Position numbers and translations under genes: made by a program. A stretch of 64,000 bases of DNA, taken from the NCBI GenBank assembly GCA_001874305.1, contig MPCU01000005.1, forward strand, positions 248,001-312,000, written 5' to 3'. The notes below the pieces were generated by a model, which saw only the letters and a list, made by a program, of their open reading frames with translations, was not told the DNA's origin and searched no databases. Of the stretch, positions 1-9,212 are shown in pieces (within the stretch, counting starts at the first letter, position 1; every line of letters begins with the position of its first letter). The stretch is from Bacteriovorax sp. MedPE-SWde (GTDB lineage: Bacteria; Bdellovibrionota; Bacteriovoracia; Bacteriovoracales; Bacteriovoracaceae).

Positions 1-1
1 A

Positions 2-1006
2 GGTATAGCTGGAAGTCATATATATAGCTTTAATAGTTCAGGTGTTGTTGCTGTTAAAGGTAAAGAAATCACACAAGACGATATTGATAGAGTTTTAGAA
101 GCTGCTAAAGCAGTAGTGATGCCTTCAGATAGAGAAATAATACATATTATCCCACAAGAGTTTAGAGTGGATAATACATCAGGAATAAAGAATCCTGTAG
201 GAATGTGTGGAACAAGACTTGAAGCACATGTCCATATCGTAACTGGATCAATTTCATTAATTCAAAATTTAGTAAAATGTGTAGAGCAAACAGGTATTGG
301 TGTTGATCACGTAACACTTCAACCAATTGCTTCTTCTGAATCAGTATTAAGCTCAGAAGAAAAAGAAATGGGAACTCTACTTGTTGATATTGGTGGTGGA
401 ACTACTGATTTAGCTTTCTGGAAAGATGGAAGTTTAATACATACGCAAGTAATTCCTGTTGGTGGAAATCACTTCACAAATGATTTAGCTGTGGCCTTAA
501 AAATTCCTCATGCAGAAGCAGAAAGAATTAAAGTAAACCACGGAAGTGTTCTTGCTGAACAAATGAATCAATCAGCTCACATAACTGTTCAAGGAATAGC
601 TGGAACAAAGCCAAGAGAAGTTCAATTGAGCTTTATTGCAAAGGTTCTTGGAGCAAGAGCAGAAGAGTTATTTACTCTCATTCAAAAAAGTCTTAAAGAG
701 AAGCAACTTTCAACAGATATCACTGGAGGAATTGTTATCACTGGTGGTGGCGCCTTAATTAAGGGAATGCCAGAGTTAGGTGAATACCTTTTAGAAAGAC
801 CACTAAAGCTTGGGTATCCAGTAGCTTTTGGTGGAATGACAAATGTAATGCAAAATCCAAAATTTTCAACGGTTTTGGGACTTCTATTAGATGCTTCTAA
901 TAGAGGAGATAAACAAATAATTATGGAAGATGAAGAAGTTATTCAAGCGGACCTTATTGGTAAACTTGGAGAATCTCTTAAGTCAGTTTTCAAGGAAATA
1001 TTTTAA
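2..1006 (+). CDS. ftsA: Cell division protein FtsA (3' part)
   Basis: FtsA is the actin-fold protein that tethers FtsZ filaments to the inner membrane and recruits the late divisome. The reading frame is open from the first base, so the true start lies upstream; the first visible residues, GIAGSHI, match the 1C-domain region of FtsA. The phosphate-2 and adenosine ATPase motifs are visible as LLVDIGGGTTDLA and ITGGGALIKG. The last residues (GKLGESLKSVFKEIF) form the amphipathic helix that FtsA uses to bind membrane. The gene sits 13 bases before ftsZ, the classic order at the end of a division and cell-wall cluster. Confidence 0.97.
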   Translation, partial: GIAGSHIYSFNSSGVVAVKGKEITQDDIDRVLEAAKAVVMPSDREIIHIIPQEFRVDNTSGIKNPVGMCGTRLEAHVHIVTGSISLIQNLVKCVEQTGIGVDHVTLQPIASSESVLSSEEKEMGTLLVDIGGGTTDLAFWKDGSLIHTQVIPVGGNHFTNDLAVALKIPHAEAERIKVNHGSVLAEQMNQSAHITVQGIAGTKPREVQLSFIAKVLGARAEELFTLIQKSLKEKQLSTDITGGIVITGGGALIKGMPELGEYLLERPLKLGYPVAFGGMTNVMQNPKFSTVLGLLLDASNRGDKQIIMEDEEVIQADLIGKLGESLKSVFKEIF

Positions 1007-1019
1007 ATAAGGGGGAAAC

Positions 1020-2573
1020 ATGTTTGAAATCTCTGAGAATGCAGGATTAAAAGTAGTAGATGGTGCAAAAATTAAAGTTATTGGTGTAGGTGGCGGTGGT
1101 TGTAATGCCGTTAACACAATGATCAAGGCTGGATTAACTGGTGTTGAGTACATTGTAGCAAACACAGACTCACAAGCTTTAAACGCAAACTTAGCACCGA
1201 CTAAGATTCAACTAGGTGTTGAACTTACAAAAGGTCTAGGGGCCGGAGCAAACCCTGAAGTTGGTAGAAAAGCCGCTTTAGATGAATACGAAAAACTAAG
1301 TGAGATTCTTCAAGAGTCTGACATGGTATTTATTACTGCCGGAATGGGTGGTGGAACAGGTACAGGTGCTGCGCCAGTAATTGCTAAACTAGCAAAAGAA
1401 TTAGGAGCATTAACTGTAGGTGTTGTAACTAAGCCATTTATTTTCGAAGGTAAAAAGAGAATGAGACAAGCTTCTGGTGGAATCTCAACTCTAGAGGAAA
1501 ATGTTGATTCACTAATCACAATTCCAAACCAAAGATTATTATACTTAGCAGGTGAAAGTTTATCTTTAGTAGAAACTTTTAAGAGAGCTGATGAAGTTCT
1601 ATTAAATGCTGTTAGAGGTATCTCTGATTTAATTAATACTACAGGACATATCAATGCTGACTTCGCAGATGTTAGTACTGTTATGGCGAATAAAGGACTT
1701 GCTCTTATGGGTACAGGACTTTGTGCAGGACCTGATAGAGCAATTAAAGCTGCAACTGAAGCGATTTCTTCTCCATTACTTGAAGATATCTCTATTGATG
1801 GTGCAACAGGGATTATCATTAACATTACTGGAAATGATTCATTAACTATGCATGAAGTTAACGAAGCGGTTACATTAATTATGGAAGCTGCGGATGATGA
1901 CGCTGAAATCATTTTTGGATCAGTTGTTGATGATACTTTAGAAGATAATATTAAAGTTACTGTTGTTGCGACAGGACTTGGTGGACCAGAAGCAAATCAA
2001 AGAGTTGCTACTCCTGTTCAAGCACCAAGACCACAAGTACAACATGCTGCTCCTCAACCAACTTATAGACAAGAGCCAGTTCAAGCTGCACCTGCAGTAC
2101 AACAAGCTCCTATTCAAGAAAAAGTTATTGAGAGACCAGTTGAGCAAGCTCCAGTATATGAAGCTCCAGTTCAAATGGCACAACCTGAAGTAATTCAGGA
2201 AGTTGTTGAGCCAGTAAGAACTCAAGTTGCACAAGCTGTACAACCACAAACTCAACCTCAACAAGAGGAAAGAGGATTTGATGGTGAGAATGGTGGAAAG
2301 CCATCTCTAGCAGATAGCATTAGAGAAGCTGCTCATAGATATGAGACATCAAAAAAAGAAGTAGATACTTGGGCGACAAACTCTGAGCCAGCAATGGGAC
2401 AGCCAGTTGAAAGACCAGTAGAGAATAAATCAGCAAATAGAACAAGATCTATCGCTGAAAAACTAGGATTCATTAACTTTGATGAAGATGAACTTGATAC
2501 TCCAAGTTACTTAAGACAAGAAGATGAAATGGGAACAACAAATCAAGAGGTTTCTAGATCTTTGGATCTATAA
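1020..2573 (+). CDS. ftsZ: Cell division protein FtsZ
   Basis: Tubulin-like GTPase that polymerises into the Z-ring. The N-terminal GTPase domain carries the signature [10 protein letters not shown] at about residue 110, and the globular part ends near residue 320. An unusually clear linker rich in Gln, Pro, Val and Ala follows (about residues 325-425). The conserved C-terminal peptide that binds FtsA is recognisable as LDTPSYLRQ, but about 17 further residues follow it, so it is not at the extreme end as in Escherichia coli. At 517 residues it is longer than the typical 380-400, mostly because of the linker. The start ATG is preceded by AGGGGG. A rho-independent terminator follows directly. 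Confidence 0.98.
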   Translation: MFEISENAGLKVVDGAKIKVIGVGGGGCNAVNTMIKAGLTGVEYIVANTDSQALNANLAPTKIQLGVELTKGLGAGANPEVGRKAALDEYEKLSEILQESDMVFITAGMGGGTGTGAAPVIAKLAKELGALTVGVVTKPFIFEGKKRMRQASGGISTLEENVDSLITIPNQRLLYLAGESLSLVETFKRADEVLLNAVRGISDLINTTGHINADFADVSTVMANKGLALMGTGLCAGPDRAIKAATEAISSPLLEDISIDGATGIIINITGNDSLTMHEVNEAVTLIMEAADDDAEIIFGSVVDDTLEDNIKVTVVATGLGGPEANQRVATPVQAPRPQVQHAAPQPTYRQEPVQAAPAVQQAPIQEKVIERPVEQAPVYEAPVQMAQPEVIQEVVEPVRTQVAQAVQPQTQPQQEERGFDGENGGKPSLADSIREAAHRYETSKKEVDTWATNSEPAMGQPVERPVENKSANRTRSIAEKLGFINFDEDELDTPSYLRQEDEMGTTNQEVSRSLDL

Positions 2574-2595
2574 ACTTTCCCCCTGATAAAGAAAG

Positions 2596-2621
2596 CGGCT
2601 CCTTTGGAGCCGTTTTTTTTT
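2596..2621 (+). terminator. Rho-independent terminator after ftsZ
   Basis: Perfect 7-bp GC-rich stem (CGGCTCC / GGAGCCG, 2596-2602 and 2606-2612) with a 3-base loop followed by nine T. It ends the ftsA-ftsZ transcript and separates it from the convergent minus-strand genes, for which the opposite strand offers only a weak T-rich tail. Confidence 0.93.
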
Positions 2622-2628
2622 GTCTTTT

Positions 2629-3021
2629 TTATTGATTAGAGTATTTTTGAATAATTTTTTGAGCGAAAATAGGAAGAAGACTCTGGATATCTTCTTTAAA
2701 TTGAGAAGGTGTTTTAATAAGTATCTTTGAGTTATTGTGAGGAATATTTGTTAGGACAAGTCTGAAGTTATCCCCTTCAATACATTTCCAACCAATAGAA
2801 TATTGCTCCCTAGTAAAGCCACTACCGCCAAAAGACTCAGTTGCTCTTTCTTCATCGAGTTGTGAAATTAAAAGAGAGAAGTCTTCTTTAAACGAAGCTT
2901 GTGTTAACTCTTTTTCTAGTTCTCTTATCGCACGATCAGCCTTGTCATTTAAAATTATAGTTGGCTTATTATCATCCATAATTTTAGAAATTTGGTTTTG
3001 TAGGTCAGTTAATTTATTCAT
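2629..3021 (-). CDS. Hypothetical protein, 130 aa
   Basis: Soluble, charged protein with no signal peptide or membrane segment; I do not recognise the family. The N-terminal 60 residues look helical, followed by a mixed region containing GGSGFTREQYSIGWKCIEG. I chose the ATG at 3021 because AAAGG lies 7 bases upstream; an in-frame TTG at 3042 has its AAGGA directly abutting it. The ATG overlaps the 3' end of the upstream membrane protein gene by 8 bases, so the two are probably co-translated and may act together. It is the last gene of the minus-strand run headed by udk and the RNase J gene. Confidence 0.7.
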   Translation of the reverse strand: MNKLTDLQNQISKIMDDNKPTIILNDKADRAIRELEKELTQASFKEDFSLLISQLDEERATESFGGSGFTREQYSIGWKCIEGDNFRLVLTNIPHNNSKILIKTPSQFKEDIQSLLPIFAQKIIQKYSNQ

Positions 3022-3562
3022 TTGTTGGCCTTTCAAGTTCAATCCTTTTTCCTAATTCTTCTTTTTTATTTTTTACGACATGTAATTGAACATAGGTTTC
3101 AATTTGATTATTCGTTACATCTATTTTGTATTCACATTGAATATAGCATGGCTCTTTTTCTTGGTCCCATAAATCTTTTTTGAAATTATAGATATAGATA
3201 CCTGCTTCAGGTGTTTCTGCAGTCGTTCTCTGATTTGTAATAGGTACCCAAGTATTCTTATTGTAGAAGTCAAAGTGCTCCTTACAAAAATGGAGTTTAT
3301 CAATTTCGTAGTGTGTACTTTCGAGTAGTGACTTTTCACATATAGAGCATAGGCCAACAGTTTTCTCATTCTGCGCCTTAGTTTCTTCTATTAAGTCTTT
3401 GAGATTTACTTTAGGTTCTTGCTTTGTCGCAACTTGAGGCTGAGCAATAGCAGAGTTTTTACTTTGCTGTCTAAAAATATAATAGACAAGACCGCCAACG
3501 AGTAAGAGTAAAAGAACGATTGTTATAAACAACAAAATAACGAGTAATGTATTTGTATCCAT
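3014..3562 (-). CDS. Membrane-anchored protein with a CxxC / CxxH pair
   Basis: 182 residues. Residues about 5-28 form one strongly hydrophobic membrane helix followed by a basic stretch (FRQQSK), so the bulk is probably cytoplasmic. A CSIC pair (about residue 72) and a later C-x3-H (FCKEHF) are spaced like a small treble-clef or LIM-like zinc site. The C-terminal half looks beta-rich. Family unknown. It lies 18 bases downstream of the RNase J gene and overlaps the next gene by 8 bases. Zinc binding is inferred from Cys/His spacing only. Confidence 0.72.
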   Translation of the reverse strand: MDTNTLLVILLFITIVLLLLLVGGLVYYIFRQQSKNSAIAQPQVATKQEPKVNLKDLIEETKAQNEKTVGLCSICEKSLLESTHYEIDKLHFCKEHFDFYNKNTWVPITNQRTTAETPEAGIYIYNFKKDLWDQEKEPCYIQCEYKIDVTNNQIETYVQLHVVKNKKEELGKRIELERPTNE

Positions 3563-3580
3563 AACAATATGATAAATGAC

Positions 3581-5194
3581 TTAACAAATATGGACAATGG
3601 CCAGTGGGCGATATCCTAGTCTTTCATTAAAAAATCTTCTTGTTGCTATGCGTACTTTTTCAGAAGTATCTGAAATAGGTCTTCCTTTATTATCTCTCAT
3701 TATATCTGTTAAGTAAGACTTGAAGTCGTCTATATCTGAATCGGCCTTAACAGGTAAACCGAGAGTAGAAATTTCAATATTTGGTCTGATTTTGTGAGTA
3801 CTTTCTTTAGAGCAACTAACAATAACTGTACCAAGCGTTGCCATTTTTCTTCTTTCAGAAAGCCTTTCTTTTTCAATTAGAATATCACTTCCATGAAATA
3901 TAACAGGTTCTTTAGGATCTTTAACTTTTGAAACTGAAATTTCTTTTCCAATCGTAATACTATCTCCATTGAGAATCATCGTTGCTTCATTTGATAGAGA
4001 GTGCTTTTTTATAAAAGAAATATGTTCTTTAAGAAAAAGGGATTCGCCGTGAATAGGAAATGCATGAGTTGGACTAAAAGCTTCGTAAACTTCTTTTAAA
4101 TCGTCTTTTCCTGGATGTCCAGAAGCGTGAATGAGAAGTTCATTTGACGTTAATAACTGTGCACCTTGTTCGATAATTGTATTATATAAGAGCGATAGTT
4201 TCTTTTCGTTGCCAGGAATTGCTTTACTGCTAAAGATAACTTTATCTTCTGGCTTTAGTTTGAATTTCTTATCTTGTCTTGTGACTACCCTTCTAACTGT
4301 TCCTCGGTGTTCACCTTGAGATCCAGATAAGAGAACGATTTTAGAGCGTTTAATAGACTGATCATCAGCATCTTTAACAACTCCATTATCATCTAACTCC
4401 CCAATCTCTGTCGCTGTGGCCATATATCTAAGCATTGATCTTCCATATGGAATCACTACTCTATTAAGTTCCTTCGCAATATTTAAAATTGTTTGCACTC
4501 TATGAATATTGGACGCAAATGAAGTTATATATGTTGTTCCCGTCGTTGATTCAATTGATTTTTTTAAATTATCATAGAGCTCACTTTCAGAAGGTGTTCT
4601 TCTATTTTTACTCATGATATTTGTAGAATCTAGGAAAGCGAGTCTCCTACTATAATTAACCTTTAGGCCTTCGACAGATTTAAAATCAAATGGCTTTTCA
4701 TAAGGTGTCGTTTTATCAACTTTAAAATCTGAAATGAAAAGCATTGCAGTATCAGTCTTATCATTAGTAATCATAAGTCCCTTAGTGTCAGGAATTGAGT
4801 GATTAACATGAAGTGGACTAATTCTTATGTCTGCTACAGATATTGGATCAGTAAATAAGATGATTTTTTTTGATATCTTTTTAAACTCTAGCTTAGCTTC
4901 AATTAATTTCTTTGCGAAAAGAGGAGCATAAATTTTGGCTTCAGGAAATTTCTCAATATAGTGGTGAATGGCACCTATGTGGTCTTCATGACCGTGTGTA
5001 ATAATTATTGTATTAACCTTGAAATCTATAGAGCTTAGATCTGGAATTAAGTAGTTTAAGTCAAAGAAGTCTTCATATGGAAAAAGGATTCCACAATCTA
5101 TCAAAATATTCTCACCCTTATTTTGAATCAGGGTACAGTTTGATCCAATTTGTCCAACACCACCAAGCGGTGTAATTTTAGTTTCTTCTTTCAC
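3581..5194 (-). CDS. rnj: Ribonuclease J family metallo-beta-lactamase
   Basis: Metallo-beta-lactamase/beta-CASP ribonuclease with 5'-3' exonuclease and endonuclease activity in mRNA decay and rRNA maturation. The zinc motif HGHEDHIGA is at about residue 66; the beta-CASP region includes TSFASN, SGSQGE and ASGHPGKDD, and motif C is FPIHGE. At 537 residues it fits RNase J (about 550) and includes the C-terminal region. It overlaps the end of the upstream uridine kinase gene by 17 bases, so the two share a transcript. Start ATG reads MKEETKITPLGGVGQIG, the expected N-terminus. Confidence 0.93.
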   Translation of the reverse strand: MKEETKITPLGGVGQIGSNCTLIQNKGENILIDCGILFPYEDFFDLNYLIPDLSSIDFKVNTIIITHGHEDHIGAIHHYIEKFPEAKIYAPLFAKKLIEAKLEFKKISKKIILFTDPISVADIRISPLHVNHSIPDTKGLMITNDKTDTAMLFISDFKVDKTTPYEKPFDFKSVEGLKVNYSRRLAFLDSTNIMSKNRRTPSESELYDNLKKSIESTTGTTYITSFASNIHRVQTILNIAKELNRVVIPYGRSMLRYMATATEIGELDDNGVVKDADDQSIKRSKIVLLSGSQGEHRGTVRRVVTRQDKKFKLKPEDKVIFSSKAIPGNEKKLSLLYNTIIEQGAQLLTSNELLIHASGHPGKDDLKEVYEAFSPTHAFPIHGESLFLKEHISFIKKHSLSNEATMILNGDSITIGKEISVSKVKDPKEPVIFHGSDILIEKERLSERRKMATLGTVIVSCSKESTHKIRPNIEISTLGLPVKADSDIDDFKSYLTDIMRDNKGRPISDTSEKVRIATRRFFNERLGYRPLAIVHIC

Positions 5195-5846
5195 TTACAA
5201 TATTTCCTTGCTTACTAATTAGACTTTCAATTGAAATTGAGTTTCCAATATATTCTTTAATTTTAGCAGCTAATATTGATGCTGCTATATCAGTCTCCTC
5301 ACCTACAATAAAATCTGCATATTGCTGCTGTGGGGCCAGAAACTTTTGGTACATAGGCCTGACTGTCTCATAATATTGATTTGTCACGGATTCGAGAGAT
5401 CTTCCTCTTTCTTGTACGTCCCTATTAAGTCTTCTTGTGAATCTTATATCGGCATCAACATGTAGAAAACTCTTAATATCTAAATGTTTTCTAATATCTT
5501 GATCAAATAAAGTAAAAATACCTTCAAATAGAATTACAGGTGTTGGATGTATTGTTGTTGTCTCTTTTTGTCTTAGGCCAGTTTTAAAGTCATAAATAGG
5601 CACTTCAATAGAAACTCCATTTTTAAGACTAGATATATGCTCTCTTAAGAGAACCCAGTCAAAGGCCTTTGGATGGTCAAAGTTAGGCTGACCGGACAGA
5701 GTGAAGTTATCTTCATCTTGATCTTGTAGATAATAAGAATCCATGTGAAGTATATTGATTTTGTCAGAAGGAACCTGAGAAATAACTTTTCTCGCAAATG
5801 TTGTTTTTCCTGATCCTGAACCACCAGCAATACCAATAATTTTCAT
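5178..5846 (-). CDS. udk: Uridine kinase
   Basis: Phosphorylates uridine and cytidine to UMP and CMP in pyrimidine salvage. The P-loop GGSGSGKTTF starts at about residue 8; HMDSYY, a NFDHP motif and the RDVQERGRS lid region match the uridine kinase/phosphoribulokinase superfamily. Length 222 is normal. It is the first gene of the minus-strand run, and its promoter must lie in the 133-base divergent gap with the gene at 5980. Its 3' end overlaps the RNase J gene. Confidence 0.95.
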   Translation of the reverse strand: MKIIGIAGGSGSGKTTFARKVISQVPSDKINILHMDSYYLQDQDEDNFTLSGQPNFDHPKAFDWVLLREHISSLKNGVSIEVPIYDFKTGLRQKETTTIHPTPVILFEGIFTLFDQDIRKHLDIKSFLHVDADIRFTRRLNRDVQERGRSLESVTNQYYETVRPMYQKFLAPQQQYADFIVGEETDIAASILAAKIKEYIGNSISIESLISKQGNIVSERRN

Positions 5847-5979
5847 AATATCCTCAATGTCATTAAATATTAAATTCTTGTATCACACAAAGCGTTCACA
5901 TAAAATAAAGGTGGTGCTAAACTTATAATAATTACAAAGACTTGAATTATTCACATGACGTGATTTCAGAGGTTTAAAT

Positions 5980-7509
5980 ATGAAGTTATTCTCAATACTA
6001 ATGTTACTAGTTCTCTCGAGTGCTTTTGCCAGCAAAGATTCTAAATCCTATAAAGTCGCAATCTCCTCATCTCCGAGTAACTTAAGCCCATTCTTTTCAA
6101 CAGATGCAAACTCACAAAATATAAATAGATTAGTTCATTTGTCTTTAGTGGATTTTGATCTTCAAATGAAGCCCGTATGTAGACTTTGCACAAGTTATGA
6201 AGAGATAAGAAAAGGCGCTAACTACAGTATTAAGTTTAAACTTAGAAAGGATATTAAATTTTGGGATGGAGCTAAGGTTTCAGCTAAGGATATTCTAGCA
6301 TCATGGAAATACTTTACTGAAACAAAGAAGATCAAATCTATTTTCAGGTTTGCCTTTGGAAATATAAAAGAAGTAAAAATCTTAGGGGATCATGAGGTTG
6401 AGCTTGTTTACAAAAGTTATGGTTTGGATCATTTACCTAACTTAGTACTAATGAAAATAATAAAAGTACCTTTGTATGACAAAGTTGAAAAAGTTGTTTT
6501 AAAGCATATTGTTGGAGCAGGTGAGTACAAATATGGCCTAAATGATAGTCTAAACGTTAATCTGATCTCTTTAACTAAAGATTTGAAAGATCTTAACTTT
6601 GTAGTTGTTAAGGATGAAACTACTCTTTCTTTAAAAATACTAAATGGAGAAGTCGACCTGTCTTTAGCAAATATTTCTCCAAGGAAGATTAGTTATCTTG
6701 AAAAAAATGGTAATGTAAGTATTCAGAAAGTTTCAGGAACTAACTATAATTATATTGGTTTAAATCATAAGAAAGAAATATTTAAAGATAAGAACTTTAG
6801 ACGAGGACTTAGCTTACTAATTCCAAGAGAAAAAATAATTAAGTATAAATTTAAAGAGAACGCTACTATATCTACTGGCCTTTTCTCAAAACCTTTTAAA
6901 GAGTTATATTCAAACAAGTATAACGATGACTTTAACCCTAAACTTGCAGAAGAGTTATTTACTAAAGCTGGAATGAAGAAAGTTAAAGGGAAGTGGATAG
7001 ATAAGACTGGTAAACCTATACGACTTCTGTGGAAATGTACGAATAATAAATTTATTTTAGAACTCGTAGCGATCATAAAGAGATCTTATGAGTCAGCAGG
7101 TATAGAAGTGGATCTTGTTGTTCAAGAGTGGGGAACATTTCTACGTGGACTAAAAAGAGGTGAGTATGACCTATTTGTTGGAAAGTGGGTTGGGTTTACA
7201 GGGCCAGATATGCTGAAGTTTGCTTTTCACAGCAAGAATATACCTCCTAAAGGCGCTAATAGAGGTTATTATGTAAATTCTGAGCTTGATCTACTATTAG
7301 ATAGGGCAGAAACAAAGAATGATAGAGATGAGAGAAATGCTATTTATAGAGATGCTATAGATGTTGTAAATAATGACTATGCCTATATAAACTTATGGCA
7401 TCCAAGTGTAATCTGGGTTATGAATAAGTGCTTGAAAGTAGAGGGTATGTACCCGAATGGAAATATGTTAGCCCTAAGGAATATTAAAAATGTCTGTAGA
7501 AGTAGGTGA
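5980..7509 (+). CDS. Extracellular solute-binding protein, family 5 (peptide-type)
   Basis: Periplasmic ligand-binding protein of the DppA/OppA family. A short signal peptide (about residues 1-18, ending SSAFAS) has no lipobox Cys, so the protein is probably soluble in the periplasm. The family-5 core is visible: the N-terminal SPSNLSPFFS region, LRKDIKFWDGAKVSAKDIL, and a C-terminal region with WHPS. Length 509 is typical. No permease or ATPase genes of a peptide transporter are adjacent, so it may serve a remote transporter or act in chemosensing. RBS AGAGG is 7 bases before ATG and a TATAAT lies about 50 bases upstream (5924-5929). Its last 20 bases overlap prmA. Confidence 0.88.
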   Translation: MKLFSILMLLVLSSAFASKDSKSYKVAISSSPSNLSPFFSTDANSQNINRLVHLSLVDFDLQMKPVCRLCTSYEEIRKGANYSIKFKLRKDIKFWDGAKVSAKDILASWKYFTETKKIKSIFRFAFGNIKEVKILGDHEVELVYKSYGLDHLPNLVLMKIIKVPLYDKVEKVVLKHIVGAGEYKYGLNDSLNVNLISLTKDLKDLNFVVVKDETTLSLKILNGEVDLSLANISPRKISYLEKNGNVSIQKVSGTNYNYIGLNHKKEIFKDKNFRRGLSLLIPREKIIKYKFKENATISTGLFSKPFKELYSNKYNDDFNPKLAEELFTKAGMKKVKGKWIDKTGKPIRLLWKCTNNKFILELVAIIKRSYESAGIEVDLVVQEWGTFLRGLKRGEYDLFVGKWVGFTGPDMLKFAFHSKNIPPKGANRGYYVNSELDLLLDRAETKNDRDERNAIYRDAIDVVNNDYAYINLWHPSVIWVMNKCLKVEGMYPNGNMLALRNIKNVCRSR

Positions 7510-8461
7510 GTTTTATATTGTAACTGTTAGCTTTGAAACTGAAGCTAAGGCCGATGAAATTAATGAAATTGCATTAAATTCATTTCACGTTGATGGAATT
7601 GAAGAGTTCTCTCTTAATGAAGAGACTGTTGATGAGATTCTTGGTGAGAGAGCATACTCTGGTGGAGATATTCCGACCGAAGTTATTCACGAAGTTGAAG
7701 ATGTTACAAAAGCAAATGGCGACCTTAGTTATAAGTACTACTTCTTTAATGGTGACCTTAAAAGAGCTGAAGACTTCTCTGCATACTTAGATGAAAATCA
7801 TTCTGAATATAAAAAGACGATTGAGAAAAATGAATTCTCTGACTGGAATGCAGAATGGAGAAAACACTATGCTCCTATCGAAGTTACTGATGAGTTAAGT
7901 GTTGTCCCTGAATGGTTTAAAAAAGAAGATTACAAAGAAAATAAAAATCATATTTATATTAATCCTGGAATGGGATTTGGAACAGGTGAGCATGAGACAA
8001 CATTTCTTTGTCTTAAACTGCTTGAAGGTATTAAGCAAAATATTTCGGAGAAGAGTCTTTGTTTAGACTTTGGTTGTGGTTCTGGAATCTTAGGAATTGG
8101 TGCAATTAAGAAAAAAGATATGCAGGTGGATTTTGTAGATATTGATCCCGCAGCATTAGATAACTGCCATGAAAATTTAAAACTCAACTTCAATCAAGAA
8201 GATCTTAATGGTCATGCCTTGATGAGCAGGGAAAGATACGAATTAGGTGAGAAGTACGACCTAGTTTTTGCTAATATTTTGGAGCATGTTTTAATCTCTG
8301 AGAAACCGGTCATTCTAGATGCCTTAAAGAAAGACTCATATCTTGTTCTTTCAGGAATACTAAACCATCAGGTAGATAATATTATTTCGGAATATTCTAA
8401 TCTTGAAATGGTTAAGACTGAGACAAAAGGTGATTGGTCAGCGATCTTACTGAGAATGTAA
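7490..8461 (+). CDS. prmA: Ribosomal protein L11 methyltransferase PrmA
   Basis: SAM-dependent enzyme that trimethylates ribosomal protein L11. An N-terminal L11-recognition region (about residues 1-110) precedes the Rossmann methyltransferase, with PGMGFGTGEHETT, LDFGCGSGILG (SAM loop) and VFANIL as the post-motif-IV signature. Length 323 is slightly above the usual 295. ATG at 7490 has AAGGA 9 bases upstream, inside the 3' end of the solute-binding protein gene, so translation is coupled. The stop shares one base with the rsmE start. Confidence 0.95.
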   Translation: MSVEVGEFYIVTVSFETEAKADEINEIALNSFHVDGIEEFSLNEETVDEILGERAYSGGDIPTEVIHEVEDVTKANGDLSYKYYFFNGDLKRAEDFSAYLDENHSEYKKTIEKNEFSDWNAEWRKHYAPIEVTDELSVVPEWFKKEDYKENKNHIYINPGMGFGTGEHETTFLCLKLLEGIKQNISEKSLCLDFGCGSGILGIGAIKKKDMQVDFVDIDPAALDNCHENLKLNFNQEDLNGHALMSRERYELGEKYDLVFANILEHVLISEKPVILDALKKDSYLVLSGILNHQVDNIISEYSNLEMVKTETKGDWSAILLRM

Positions 8462-9177
8462 TGAGAGCAATATTTTTAAGAGAAGATTCAAAACCTAGTG
8501 TTGAACAGGTAATTACTTTAAGCGATGATAGAGCGACACATCTCATAAAGGCCACGAGAGTCCGTAAAGCTGACAATGTTCTTATTCTTGATGGTGAGGG
8601 ACGAAGCTATACTAGTGAGGTCTTAAGTGTTTCGAGAAGAGATATCGATTTAAAGATAATATCTATAGAAGAAAAAACTAAAACTCATCATATTGATTTA
8701 TGTCTTGGGCTACCAAAGAAGGATGCCTTCGAGCTAGCTGTAAAGAACTCTGTAGAGCTTGGAGTTAGAAATATTTATCCTTTTGTTGCTCAATATACAC
8801 AATGGGCGATAAAGAATCCTGATAGAGTAAATTCATTAATAGAAAGTGCCTTAATCCAGTCGAATAACTACTTCTTCACTACCTTTCATAAGGTAGAGGA
8901 GTCATTATCCGATCTTCAAGAGATGATTGTTAGTTACGATGTAGTAGTTTTAACTACCTTAAAGCCAGGTAAGAACCTTAATGACTTTGCTGTTGATAAA
9001 TCCAAAAAATATTTAATTATTATTGGTCCAGAAGGTGGACTTAGTGACGAAGAAGAAGATTTAATTTTGTCATTAGATAACACAAAGGCCTTAATGCTTG
9101 ATACTCCAATCCTGAGGACGCCAAACGCTGTTTCGTCGATCATTGGTTATCTCCATGGAAAATTTGCTGCTTTATAA
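8461..9177 (+). CDS. rsmE: 16S rRNA m3U1498 methyltransferase RsmE
   Basis: SPOUT-fold enzyme that methylates U1498 of 16S rRNA at N3. Diagnostic motifs are LGLPKKDAFE, KNSVELGV and the knot motif IIIGPEGGLSDEE, followed by LRTPNAV in the usual LR-ET-A position. I start it at the ATG at 8461, whose product begins MRAIFLRE as RsmE proteins do; an in-frame TTG at 8434 would add nine residues inside prmA. Start and prmA stop overlap in TAATG. The prmA-rsmE pairing is common in bacteria. Confidence 0.95.
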   Translation: MRAIFLREDSKPSVEQVITLSDDRATHLIKATRVRKADNVLILDGEGRSYTSEVLSVSRRDIDLKIISIEEKTKTHHIDLCLGLPKKDAFELAVKNSVELGVRNIYPFVAQYTQWAIKNPDRVNSLIESALIQSNNYFFTTFHKVEESLSDLQEMIVSYDVVVLTTLKPGKNLNDFAVDKSKKYLIIIGPEGGLSDEEEDLILSLDNTKALMLDTPILRTPNAVSSIIGYLHGKFAAL

Positions 9178-9212
9178 AAACTATGTCATTCTTATAATGT
9201 ACGGAGTCATCT

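Noticed and set aside
1310-1912. 200-residue open frame on the minus strand
   Set aside because: It lies wholly within ftsZ, is Ser/Ile/Val-rich in the way reverse frames of AT-rich genes are, and has no ribosome site.
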